The notes under the pieces: model-generated
The model's database searches: none
The model's input: only the letters and a program-made list of their open reading frames with translations
Told to the model about the DNA's origin: nothing
Shown here: one piece after another, positions 34,394 to 42,566 of the stretch
Layout: each line of letters starts with the position of its first letter
Numbering within the stretch: position 1 is the stretch's first letter
Source of the DNA: an uncultured Bacteroidaceae bacterium
Lineage (GTDB): Bacteria > Bacteroidota > Bacteroidia > Bacteroidales > Bacteroidaceae
Direction: 5' to 3'
Length of the DNA stretch: 62,769 nt
Assembly: GCA_905234735.1 (NCBI GenBank)
Contig: CAJOJA010000013.1
Location: 1 to 62,769, forward strand
Program-made: the position numbers and the translations under genes

Positions 34394-36822
34394 GCCAAAC
34401 TCATTATATCTGCAAACACACCGGCAGCGGTGACGCTGGCACCGGCTCCGTAGCCCTGAATGAGCATGGGGTACTCGTTGTAGCGCTCGGTGGTGAGCAG
34501 GACGATGTTGTTGGACCCTTCGAGCACGTAGAACGAATGATCCTGACCGAACTCCTGCAGGGAGACACTGCCCCGTCCGTTCTCGAACTTGGCCACGAAG
34601 CGCCATACGCTATGGTTCTTCTCCAACTCCTGACGGCGACGTTCCCAGTCGGCATCCAGCGAGGGCAGTTGTTCCCAGAACTCGTCGAGCGTGCCCTGGA
34701 ACAGGCTGTCGGGGATGAAGAGATGGGCCTCCACATCCTCCTGTTCTATCTCGTAGCCCGCCTCGCGGGTGAGGATGACCAGTTTGCGGATGACGTCCTT
34801 GCCCGAGAGGTCAATGCGGGGGTCGGGTTCGCTGTAGCCCTCGGCCTTGGCCATGCGCACGGTTTCGCTGAAGGGGATGTCCTTGCTGATGGTGTTGAAG
34901 ATGAAGTTCAGCGTACCCGAGAGCACGGCCTCTATCTTCAGTATCTTGTCGCCCGAGTTCACCAGGTCGTTGATGGTGCGTATGATGGGCAGTCCGGCTC
35001 CGACGTTGGTCTCGAACAGGAACTTCACGCCGCGCTTCTGAGCTATCTGCTTCAGTTCGCGATAGTTCCCGTAGTTGCTGCTGGCCGCTATCTTGTTGGC
35101 TGCCACCACGTTGATATTGTGGTCGAGAAAGACCTTGTACAATCCGGCCACGTCGGGCGAAGCCGTGCAGTCGACAAAGACGCTGTTGAAGATGTTCATG
35201 CCGATGACCTCATCGCACAGGCGCTGTATGTTGCTGGCAGGCGACTGGCGCAGTTGCTCGTGCCAGTTGTCCAGGTTCAGTCCTTCGCGGCTGAACATGG
35301 CGTTGTGGCCGCTGGCTATACCCACGACGTTGAGTTTCACACGTAGCTCGCGCATCAGCTTCTCCTGCTGCTGGTGGATTTGTTCCAAGAGGCTGCCGCC
35401 CACGGTGCCGACACCGCAGATGAAGAGGTTCACCTCCTGATACTCGGAAAGGAAGAACGAGTCGTGGATGGAGTTCAGTGCCTTGCGCAGGAACTTTTCG
35501 CTGATGACGAACGAGATGTTGGTCTCCGAAGCACCCTGAGCACAGGCAATGACGGAGATACCGCTACGGCCCAGCGTGCCAAACAGCTTACCGGCTATGC
35601 CGGGCGTGTGCTTCATGTTCTCGCCCACGATGGCCACCGTAGCCAGTCCGCTCTCGGCCTGCATACGGAACATCTTGCCGTCCTCAATCTCCTTCTCAAA
35701 CTCCTCGTTCAGCACGCGGCAGGCTTCGTCCACCTCCACGTCACGCACACCGATGCTGGTGCTGTTCTCCGATGATGCCTGGGAGACCATGAAGACGGAG
35801 ATGCCGTTGTCGGCCAGGCAGGAGAAGATGCGGCGGTTGACACCGATGACACCCACCATGGACAGACCGGAGACGGTTATCAGGCTGGTGCCCTTGATGC
35901 TGGAGATGCCCTTGATGCTGCGCACGTCGTCCTTCACCTCGCTCTTGATGATGGTGCCTCGGGCATCGGGATTGAACGTGTTCTTGATGAGTATGGGGAT
36001 GTTCTTGACACAGACGGGATAGATGGTGGGCGGATAAACCACCTTGGCACCGAAGTTGCACAGCTCCATCGCCTCCACGTAGGTCAGTTCGGGTATGGTG
36101 TAGGCCGTCTGGATGACCTTTGGGTCGGCGGTCATGAAGCCGTCCACGTCGGTCCATATCTCCAGCACGTCGGCATCCAGCGCCGCAGCTATGATGCTGG
36201 CCGTGTAGTCGCTTCCGCCACGCCCCAGGTTCGTCACCTCGCCGCTGTTCTTGTCCGTTGAGATAAAGCCACCGACGACAATTCTTAATATCTCGTTTTT
36301 AATTTTTAATTGTTGCCGCACCAACTCGTTGGTCAGTTCCGTGGCCAGGATGTCCTTGCCGTTCTGGCGCTGCGTCTTGATGAACTCGCGGCTGTCGTAC
36401 CACTCGGCACCCTGAATCAGGGTGGCCACGATGCGGCTCGACATACGCTCGCCATAGCTCACGATGGCGGCCTGCGTCTTCGGACTGAGGTCGCGAATCA
36501 GGAAGACACCGTGGTAGATGCTGCGCAACTCCTCGAGCAGCGCACGGACGATGACCAGAAGGGTCTCGCGGTGCTCGCCTTCGGGGATGATGGTGTTTAT
36601 CATCTGCTCGTGCCTGTCGGCTATCTCCTGGAACGACTGCTGATAGGCAGCATCGCCCTCTACGGCCAACTGCGAGGTGCGGATGAGTTTGTCCGTGATG
36701 CCTCCCAGAGCAGAAACGACAACAATTACGGGCTCCGACTGAGCCTCGACTATCTTCTTTACACTTAAAATGCTTTCTACGGAACCTACGGACGTTCCGC
36801 CGAACTTTAATACCTTCATCAA
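34390..36822 (-). CDS. thrA: Bifunctional aspartokinase / homoserine dehydrogenase
   Basis: An 810-residue fusion catalysing the first and third steps of the aspartate-to-threonine pathway. The N-terminal aspartokinase has KFGGTSVGSVES and GRGGSDYTA; two ACT regulatory domains span about 310-460 (allosteric control by threonine is known for the family). The C-terminal homoserine dehydrogenase begins with the NAD(P) motif CGVGTVGGSLLEQ near 469 and includes LSGTLNFIFNTI and EGYSEPDPRIDLSG. The peptide QQLKIKNEILRI near 172-183 comes from a TTTTTAA-type heptamer tract inside the kinase. The promoter is at 36845-36852 and the leader is short, with no leader peptide or attenuator visible. First gene of the operon. 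Confidence 0.93.
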   Translation of the reverse strand: MMKVLKFGGTSVGSVESILSVKKIVEAQSEPVIVVVSALGGITDKLIRTSQLAVEGDAAYQQSFQEIADRHEQMINTIIPEGEHRETLLVIVRALLEELRSIYHGVFLIRDLSPKTQAAIVSYGERMSSRIVATLIQGAEWYDSREFIKTQRQNGKDILATELTNELVRQQLKIKNEILRIVVGGFISTDKNSGEVTNLGRGGSDYTASIIAAALDADVLEIWTDVDGFMTADPKVIQTAYTIPELTYVEAMELCNFGAKVVYPPTIYPVCVKNIPILIKNTFNPDARGTIIKSEVKDDVRSIKGISSIKGTSLITVSGLSMVGVIGVNRRIFSCLADNGISVFMVSQASSENSTSIGVRDVEVDEACRVLNEEFEKEIEDGKMFRMQAESGLATVAIVGENMKHTPGIAGKLFGTLGRSGISVIACAQGASETNISFVISEKFLRKALNSIHDSFFLSEYQEVNLFICGVGTVGGSLLEQIHQQQEKLMRELRVKLNVVGIASGHNAMFSREGLNLDNWHEQLRQSPASNIQRLCDEVIGMNIFNSVFVDCTASPDVAGLYKVFLDHNINVVAANKIAASSNYGNYRELKQIAQKRGVKFLFETNVGAGLPIIRTINDLVNSGDKILKIEAVLSGTLNFIFNTISKDIPFSETVRMAKAEGYSEPDPRIDLSGKDVIRKLVILTREAGYEIEQEDVEAHLFIPDSLFQGTLDEFWEQLPSLDADWERRRQELEKNHSVWRFVAKFENGRGSVSLQEFGQDHSFYVLEGSNNIVLLTTERYNEYPMLIQGYGAGASVTAAGVFADIMSLA
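36282..36316. repeat. Heptamer-period tract inside thrA
   Basis: Parses as TTCTTAA, TATCTCG, TTTTTAA, TTTTTAA, TTGTTGC. Two exact units and three diverged ones in phase. Confidence 0.6.
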
Positions 36823-36844
36823 ATATAAATTACTTTTTCGCGTG

Positions 36845-36852
36845 CAAAGGTA
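36845..36852 (-). promoter_or_regulatory. Promoter -7 element of thrA-apgM-thrC
   Basis: Minus-strand TACCTTTG, 22 bases before the thrA ATG. Between 36823 and 37007 I see only this and the lplA promoter. Confidence 0.65.
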
Positions 36853-36989
36853 CGATTAAGTGAGCGATTTTCCAAATCTATTGAGGAAAAACCAAAAGGG
36901 AGAAGGATTATTTCCTTCATTCCTAACGCGCGCATACACGATTCGTATTATTTTGCGGCCGAAAGATTTGGCATTACGCTCGGTTTGCA

Positions 36990-36997
36990 CTATCTTT
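36990..36997 (+). promoter_or_regulatory. -7 element for the lipoate ligase gene
   Basis: TATCTTTG, a TAnnTTTG match. It is so close to ATG 37008 that a start at 37026 or 37035 is also credible. Confidence 0.6.
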
Positions 36998-37007
36998 GCA
37001 ACGGATT

Positions 37008-38114
37008 ATGGGAACGGATACCGACATGACCGACATGAGCACGAACCACTTCCCGGCCTGCTACGTCGAACTGCCCCACGAAACGGAGGGGCGCAGGGCA
37101 GCATTTTACCTGGCTGCAGAGGAATACATTGCCGAGACGCTGCCGGCGGACAGCTACTTCATGACCTGGCAGTTGGGACCGACGGTGGTGATGGGGCGCA
37201 ACCAGGCCATCGGGCAGGAGGTGGACCTGGACTTCTGCCACAGGGAGGGCATCGACGTGATTCGTCGCCGTTCGGGCGGCGGAGCCATCTTTGCCGACGA
37301 GCGGAACATCATGACCAGCCTGATAACCGAGGCGGAAGCCGTGGAACCGCTATTCCGGGAATATGCCGAAGCTGTGGCCAGCGCGCTGCGGCAATTGGGC
37401 GCACCGGCCGTGGTGGCGGGGAGGAATGATATCATATTAAGCCCCTCTCCCCCTACCCCAAATGGGAGGGGAGAAGAAAGAGGGGAGAAAGTCCCTCCCA
37501 TTCGGGGGAGGGATTTAGGGAGAGAGGCCAAGGTTTGCGGCAACGCCTTCTATCACAGAAAAGACCGCTGCATAGCCCACGGCACGATGCTCTACGACAC
37601 GGACGCAAGAAGGATGGAACGGGCCCTGCACCCCGACGTGAGCAAACTGGAGGCGAAAGGGGTGAAAAGTGTGCGCAGCCGGGTGGGTGTGCTGAAGGAC
37701 TACCTACCGTTCGGCGTGGGAACCTTACGGAAGCGACTGCGCGAACTGCTGTGCGACAGGACTGTGCTGCTCACTGCCGAGGATGTTGCCTGCATCGAAC
37801 AGCTGGAGCAACGCTATTACGACCCGTCGTACCTCTATGGCAGTACGACGCAGGCCGACACGATACGCAAGGGGCGCATCGAGGGCTGCGGCACGGTGGA
37901 ACTATGGTTCTCCGTTCGCGACAACATTATCAGCGACGTGCATCTGAGGGGCGACTTCTTCGACCTGGGGCAGGCCTCAGCCTGTTTCCGCAAGGCCTTC
38001 ATCGGCGTCCCCCTAACGCCCGACGACCTGCGCCAAGCCATCCGAGAGCACCAGCCGGAACGCAGCATCCGAGGGCTCTGTCAGGAGGCGCTCATGCGAC
38101 TGTTGCTCACATAA
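37008..38114 (+). CDS. lplA: Lipoate-protein ligase A
   Basis: A 368-residue enzyme (from ATG 37008) that activates lipoate with ATP and attaches it to lipoyl-domain lysines such as that of GcvH, encoded downstream. The family core is clear: GPTVVMGRNQ, VIRRRSGGGAIFAD (lipoate/ATP loop), the NDI strand, CGNAFYHRKDRCIAHGTMLYD, and the C-terminal accessory domain (GRIEGCGTVELWFSVRDN). Start uncertain among 37008, 37026 and 37035, because the -7 element ends at 36997. Between NDI and KVCGNAF, where homologues have only a short turn, about 28 extra residues (LSPSPPTPNGRGEERGEK onwards) are encoded by a paired G/C-rich palindrome at 37441-37525. The frame is kept. The gene begins the lplA-gcv gene group. 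Confidence 0.88.
   Translation: MGTDTDMTDMSTNHFPACYVELPHETEGRRAAFYLAAEEYIAETLPADSYFMTWQLGPTVVMGRNQAIGQEVDLDFCHREGIDVIRRRSGGGAIFADERNIMTSLITEAEAVEPLFREYAEAVASALRQLGAPAVVAGRNDIILSPSPPTPNGRGEERGEKVPPIRGRDLGREAKVCGNAFYHRKDRCIAHGTMLYDTDARRMERALHPDVSKLEAKGVKSVRSRVGVLKDYLPFGVGTLRKRLRELLCDRTVLLTAEDVACIEQLEQRYYDPSYLYGSTTQADTIRKGRIEGCGTVELWFSVRDNIISDVHLRGDFFDLGQASACFRKAFIGVPLTPDDLRQAIREHQPERSIRGLCQEALMRLLLT
37441..37525. repeat. Inverted pair of G/C-rich palindromes inside lplA
   Basis: Unit one, 37442-37485, runs from CCCCTCTCCCC to AGAGGGG and contains AATGGGAGGG. Unit two, 37493-37525, is CCCTCCCATTCGGGGGAGGG plus a tail, and its reverse complement also contains GAATGGGAGGG. The arrangement is head-to-head, as in gcvPB and mnmA. 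Confidence 0.75.
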
Positions 38115-38173
38115 AAGCTGCGACAAAAAAGAATAAAGTGGGACGTTTTCTTTGTCATGTCGCGAAATATTAG

Positions 38174-38181
38174 TATTTTTG
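38174..38181 (+). promoter_or_regulatory. Promoter of the gcv gene cluster
   Basis: TATTTTTG (TAnnTTTG) with TTTG in TTTCTTTGTC 19 bases upstream. The gcvT ATG follows at 38210. Confidence 0.7.
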
Positions 38182-38209
38182 AGGCGCGAATTACCTATAA
38201 CCATATACC

Positions 38210-39301
38210 ATGAGTGACAAAAGAACCTGCCTCTACGAGAGGCACATCCGGCTGGGAGCCAAGATGGTAAGCTTCGGCGGATTTGAGATGCCCATCCAGT
38301 ACACCGACATCCAGGACGAGCACGTGGCCGTCCGCACGGCCTGCGGTGTATTCGACGTGAGCCACATGGGCGAGGTACTGGTGACAGGCAAGGAGGCAGA
38401 ACGCTTCGTGCAGTACATTTTCACCAACGACATCAGCGGTGCCCCCGTGGGCAAGATATTCTACGGCATGATGCTGCACCCCAACGGCGGTACCATCGAC
38501 GACCTGCTGGTGTACAAAGAAGGCGACGAGCGTTTCTTCCTGGTCATCAACGCGGCCAACATCGACAAGGACTATGCCTGGATATCGGAACAAGCCAAGA
38601 AGTTCGACGTGGTGACGGAGAACCAGAGCGACTACTACGGTCAGTTGGCCATACAAGGCCCGAAGAGCGAGGCCGTAGTGGAGAAGGTACTGGGACTGCC
38701 CTGTCAGGAACTGGTGTTCTACACGTTCAAGAAAATGGATGTTGAGGGCGAGACGATAATTGTGAGCCGCACGGGCTACACGGGCGAAGACGGATTCGAG
38801 ATTTATGCCTCGCACGGATTCATCCAGCAGATGTGGGACAAACTCATCGAGAGCGGTGAGGCCAAGCCCTGCGGACTGGGCTGTCGCGACACGCTGCGCT
38901 TTGAGGTGGGCCTGCCGCTGTACGGCGACGAACTGACCGACGAATTGTCGCCACTGGAGGCCGGACTGGGGATGTTCGTAAAGATGGACAAAGAAGAGTT
39001 CGTGGGCAAGGATGCCCTGGCCCAGTTGAAGGCAGAAGGCCTGAAGCGCAAGATTGTGGGCATAGAGCTGGAAGGCCGCGCCATTCCCCGTCACGGATAT
39101 GAGGTGGTGGCCGACGATAAAGTCATCGGTGAGGTGACCACGGGCTACAACAGCATCTCGACGGGCAAGAGCGTATGCATGGCCCTGCTGGACATCGACT
39201 ACGCCAAGTTGGACACACCTGTTCAGGTGCGCATCCACAAAAAGCTACAGCCCGGAGTGGTGATTAAAAAGAGATTCTACGACAAAAACTACAAAAAATA
39301 A
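38210..39301 (+). CDS. gcvT: Glycine cleavage system T protein (aminomethyltransferase)
   Basis: A 363-residue folate enzyme that takes the aminomethyl group from lipoylated GcvH, releasing ammonia and forming methylene-tetrahydrofolate. Family signatures: VFDVSHMGEV, FYGMMLHPNGGTIDDLLVY, SRTGYTGEDGFEIY, CGLGCRDTLRFEVGLPLYG, and the C-terminal barrel with EVTTGYNSISTGKSVCMALL. Length is normal with no repeat insertions. The start is preceded by the cluster promoter at 38174-38181. GcvH follows after 7 bases, so the genes are co-transcribed. Confidence 0.95.
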   Translation: MSDKRTCLYERHIRLGAKMVSFGGFEMPIQYTDIQDEHVAVRTACGVFDVSHMGEVLVTGKEAERFVQYIFTNDISGAPVGKIFYGMMLHPNGGTIDDLLVYKEGDERFFLVINAANIDKDYAWISEQAKKFDVVTENQSDYYGQLAIQGPKSEAVVEKVLGLPCQELVFYTFKKMDVEGETIIVSRTGYTGEDGFEIYASHGFIQQMWDKLIESGEAKPCGLGCRDTLRFEVGLPLYGDELTDELSPLEAGLGMFVKMDKEEFVGKDALAQLKAEGLKRKIVGIELEGRAIPRHGYEVVADDKVIGEVTTGYNSISTGKSVCMALLDIDYAKLDTPVQVRIHKKLQPGVVIKKRFYDKNYKK

Positions 39302-39308
39302 ATTAACT

Positions 39309-39686
39309 ATGGCAAAAGTAATTGAAGGGCTCTACTATGCTGAGAGCCACGAGTATGTGAGAGTGGAAGGCGAGTATGGCTACATCGGCATCACCGACTA
39401 TGCACAGAGTCAGTTGGGCAACGTGGTGTACGTGGACATGCCCGAAGTGGACGACGAAGTGACAGCCGGCGAGGAGTTTGGTGCCGTGGAGAGCGTGAAG
39501 GCTGCCAGCGACCTGTTCAGCCCCGTCAGCGGCACCGTTGTCGAGGTGAACGAGGCTCTGGAAGACGAGCCCGAACTCATCAACAAGGATGCCTTTGGGA
39601 ACTGGATCATCAAGGTTGAACTCTCCGACAAGAGCGAACTGGACAACCTGATGGATGCAGCAGCTTACGAGGCAATCTGTAAGTAA
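39309..39686 (+). CDS. gcvH: Glycine cleavage system H protein
   Basis: A 125-residue lipoyl carrier that shuttles the aminomethyl intermediate between P, T and L proteins. The lipoylated lysine is K64 in GAVESVKAASDLFSP. Length is normal. It is the expected target of the lipoate ligase encoded at 37008. It lies 7 bases after gcvT and 16 bases before gcvPA. Confidence 0.95.
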   Translation: MAKVIEGLYYAESHEYVRVEGEYGYIGITDYAQSQLGNVVYVDMPEVDDEVTAGEEFGAVESVKAASDLFSPVSGTVVEVNEALEDEPELINKDAFGNWIIKVELSDKSELDNLMDAAAYEAICK

Positions 39687-39702
39687 AAGAAGCCGTTTAT
39701 CT

Positions 39703-41034
39703 ATGTTTAAGTATTTTCCCCATACCGCCGATGATATCCAGCAGATGCTCGATGTCATCGGTGTGCGGTCTTTGGACGACCTATACGCCGAGATTCCCGA
39801 GGAGATAAAGCTCCACAGGGAGCTGGACATCCCCAGCGAGAAGTCGGAGGAAGAGGTGCGCAGCATCATACAGGGCCTGGCCGCACAGAACAAACCGCTC
39901 GTATGCTTTGCAGGAGCCGGCAGTTACGACCACTACACGCCGAGCGTGGTGCCCTTCCTGGCCAGCCGCTCGGAGTTCAGCACCAGCTACACCCCGTATC
40001 AGGCCGAAATCAGTCAGGGCACGCTGCAATACATCTTCGAGTACCAGACGCTGATGGCCGACCTGACGGGCATGGACATCTCTAACGCCTCGATGTACGA
40101 CGGCACTACCGCCACGGCCGAGGCCATGATGATGTGCGTGGCAGCCGCCAAGAAGCGCAACCGCGTGCTCATATCCTCCACCATCCAGCCCTCCGTAATG
40201 GCCGTCTGCAGGACGTACGCCAAGTTCCACGGCATCGACCTCGTGGAGGTGCCTGAGAAGGACGGCGTGATGGACAAAGACGCTGCACGCGGACTGACAG
40301 AGCAGGACGACGTGGCCGGACTCATCGTCTGCCAGCCCAACCGTTACGGACTCGTCGAAGACCTGACGGGTCTGGCCGACCTGTGCCACAGCCATAAAGC
40401 CCTGCTGGCCGTGAACACGATGGCCTCGGCACTGGCCGTGCTGAAGAGTCCGGGTGAATGGGGCGCCGACATTGCCTGCGGCGATGCACAAAGCCTGGGC
40501 ATCCCCATGGGCTATGGCGGTCCGTACATCGGTTACCTCTGCACCAAGGAGGCCCTCGTGCGCAAGATGCCCGGCCGACTGGTGGGTGCCACGACGGATG
40601 CCGACGGCCGACGCACCTTCGTGCTGACCATGCAGGCCCGCGAGCAACATATCCGTCGCGAGAAGGCCACCTCGAACATCTGTACGGCACAAGGTTTCAT
40701 GTGTCTGTACGTGGCTTGCTACCTGAGTCTGATGGGGCCGAAGGGCATGAAGGAAGTGAACGAACAGAGCTACGCCTCGGCCCACTATTTGCACGACGAG
40801 CTGCTGAAGACGGGCAAGTTCGAAGCAGTCTTCAAGGCTCCTTTCTTTAATGAATTCACGTTGCGCGTCAAGGGCGATGCCCGCAAACTGCGCGAAGCAC
40901 TGGCCGAAGAGGGCTACCTGCTGGGCGTGCCCACGCTCTACAAGCCCGACTGTCTGACCATCGCCAGCACGGAACGCCGCACGAAGCAAGAGATTGACAA
41001 CATGGTTGAACGCATTAAAGAAATGGCCCTATGA
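39703..41034 (+). CDS. gcvPA: Glycine dehydrogenase (decarboxylating) subunit 1
   Basis: A 443-residue N-terminal half of the P protein, which binds PLP together with subunit 2 and decarboxylates glycine. MFKYFPHTADDIQQML is the usual start and fixes ATG 39703; the frame is open upstream into gcvH. Motifs: CFAGAGSYDHYTPSVV, YTPYQAEISQGTLQ, YDGTTATAEAM and YLCTKEALVRKMPGRLVG. The P protein is split here, as in Thermotoga and Bacillus. The stop overlaps the gcvPB start by four bases (ATGA), so the two halves are made in step. Confidence 0.94.
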   Translation: MFKYFPHTADDIQQMLDVIGVRSLDDLYAEIPEEIKLHRELDIPSEKSEEEVRSIIQGLAAQNKPLVCFAGAGSYDHYTPSVVPFLASRSEFSTSYTPYQAEISQGTLQYIFEYQTLMADLTGMDISNASMYDGTTATAEAMMMCVAAAKKRNRVLISSTIQPSVMAVCRTYAKFHGIDLVEVPEKDGVMDKDAARGLTEQDDVAGLIVCQPNRYGLVEDLTGLADLCHSHKALLAVNTMASALAVLKSPGEWGADIACGDAQSLGIPMGYGGPYIGYLCTKEALVRKMPGRLVGATTDADGRRTFVLTMQAREQHIRREKATSNICTAQGFMCLYVACYLSLMGPKGMKEVNEQSYASAHYLHDELLKTGKFEAVFKAPFFNEFTLRVKGDARKLREALAEEGYLLGVPTLYKPDCLTIASTERRTKQEIDNMVERIKEMAL

Positions 41035-42566
41035 ACAGAACATACTACGGTAAGCTGGTATTCGAGCTTTCGAAACCCGGCAGAGTGGGCTATTCGCTGC
41101 CCAAATGCGAGTTTGAAGGATATAAGATTTCTGACCTGGGTGCAGCGGCATTGCGACAGACAGGAACGCTGCTGCCCGAATGCGACGAGCTGACGGTGGT
41201 GCGCCACTATACGAACATGTCGAACAACAACTTCGGCGTGGACACGGGCTTCTATCCTCTGGGGAGTTGTACCATGAAGTACAACCCGAAGCTGAACGAG
41301 GAGGTGTGCCAGTTGCCAGGCTTCAACCTGCACCCCATGACTCCGGCGAAGTATGCACAGGGCAGTCTGAAGCTCTACGACGAAGTGCAGAAGACACTCG
41401 CCGAAATAGCCGGTCTGAGCCGTTTCACCCTGAATCCCTACGCCGGAGCACATGGTGAGTTGACAGGTTTGATGGTGATTCGAAGCTACCATATCAGTCG
41501 AGGCGACACTCTGCGTACGAAGATCATCGTACCCGACTCCGCCCACGGCACCAATCCCGCCTCAGCTGCCGTCTGCGGACTGCAAATCGTGGAGGTAAAA
41601 TCGCTGGCCGACGGAACGGTCGATGTGGAGGCACTGAAGCCCCTGCTCGGTCCAGACATTGCCGGCATGATGATGACGAACCCCAACACTCTGGGACTAT
41701 TCGAGAAGCAGATTCCCGAGATAGCCCGACTGGTGCACGAGTGCGGTGGTCTGATGTATTACGACGGAGCCAACCTGAACCCCATGCTCGGCGTGTGCCG
41801 TCCGGGCGACATGGGTTTCGATGTGATGCACATCAACCTGCACAAGACCTTCTCCACGCCTCACGGCGGTGGCGGTCCAGGCAGTGGTCCCGTAGGTGTA
41901 AGGAAGGGTCTGGAACAGTTCCTGCCCAATCCACAAGTAAGACTCACCCCCAACCCCTCTCTTGTAGAGAGGGGGGCAGATACTTCTGCTTATGAGTTGC
42001 ATTGCGAAACTACTCCCCTCTCTACAAGAGAGGGGCAGGGGGTGAGTCCTTATGTCTCCTTCTTCCTCGGCAATTTCGGCATCATCATCCGTGCCTACGC
42101 CTACCTGCTCTCCTTGGGCAAGGAGAACATACCGATGGCGGGCAAACTGAGCGTGCTGAACGCCAACTACATCAAGGAATCGTTGCGCAGCCACTACAAA
42201 TTGCCCATCGACACGATGTGCAAGCACGAGTTCGTGTTCGACGGACTGCTCGAGGAGTACGGCGGCGACCACCACGATTCGGAACACGTAACCACACTCG
42301 ATGTTGCCAAGCGACTGCTCGACTACGGTTTCCATGCGCCCACCATCTACTTCCCGTTGCTGTTCCACGAGGCCCTGATGATAGAGCCAACCGAGACGGA
42401 GAGCAAAGAGACGCTGGACGACTTCATCGCCGTGATGAAACAAATTGCCGAAGAGGCCAAGGCCAACCCGCAACTGGTGAAGACAGCGCCCCACAACACC
42501 CCCGTGCGCCGCATGGACGATGTGAAGGCCGTGAAGGAACCCAAGTTTACATTCAAAGCATTATGA
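41031..42566 (+). CDS. gcvPB: Glycine dehydrogenase (decarboxylating) subunit 2, with repeat insertion
   Basis: A 511-residue C-terminal half of the P protein carrying the PLP lysine near 272 (INLHKTFSTPHGGGGPGSG). Other motifs: CTMKYNPKLNEEV, GAHGELTGLMVI and DSAHGTNPASAA. Homologues are about 480 residues as I recall. The excess falls at residues 304-340, where a 108-base inverted pair of palindromic units (41941-42048) encodes LTPNPSLVERGADT, SAYELHCETT and PLSTREGQGV, before the conserved FFLGNFGIIIRAYAY resumes. The insertion is between the active-site lid and a helix, a variable loop in the family, so function is probably kept. The 3' end overlaps lpdA by four bases. Confidence 0.93.
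   Translation: MNRTYYGKLVFELSKPGRVGYSLPKCEFEGYKISDLGAAALRQTGTLLPECDELTVVRHYTNMSNNNFGVDTGFYPLGSCTMKYNPKLNEEVCQLPGFNLHPMTPAKYAQGSLKLYDEVQKTLAEIAGLSRFTLNPYAGAHGELTGLMVIRSYHISRGDTLRTKIIVPDSAHGTNPASAAVCGLQIVEVKSLADGTVDVEALKPLLGPDIAGMMMTNPNTLGLFEKQIPEIARLVHECGGLMYYDGANLNPMLGVCRPGDMGFDVMHINLHKTFSTPHGGGGPGSGPVGVRKGLEQFLPNPQVRLTPNPSLVERGADTSAYELHCETTPLSTREGQGVSPYVSFFLGNFGIIIRAYAYLLSLGKENIPMAGKLSVLNANYIKESLRSHYKLPIDTMCKHEFVFDGLLEEYGGDHHDSEHVTTLDVAKRLLDYGFHAPTIYFPLLFHEALMIEPTETESKETLDDFIAVMKQIAEEAKANPQLVKTAPHNTPVRRMDDVKAVKEPKFTFKAL
41941..41974. repeat. Palindromic unit, left member of the gcvPB pair
   Basis: 34 bases beginning GACTCACCCCCAACCCC and ending in the palindrome CCTCTCTTGTAGAGAGG. It matches the reverse complement of 42015-42048 at 32 of 34 positions. 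Confidence 0.9.
42015..42048. repeat. Palindromic unit, right member of the gcvPB pair
   Basis: The inverted partner of 41941-41974. The 40 bases between them are not repetitive. Confidence 0.9.
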
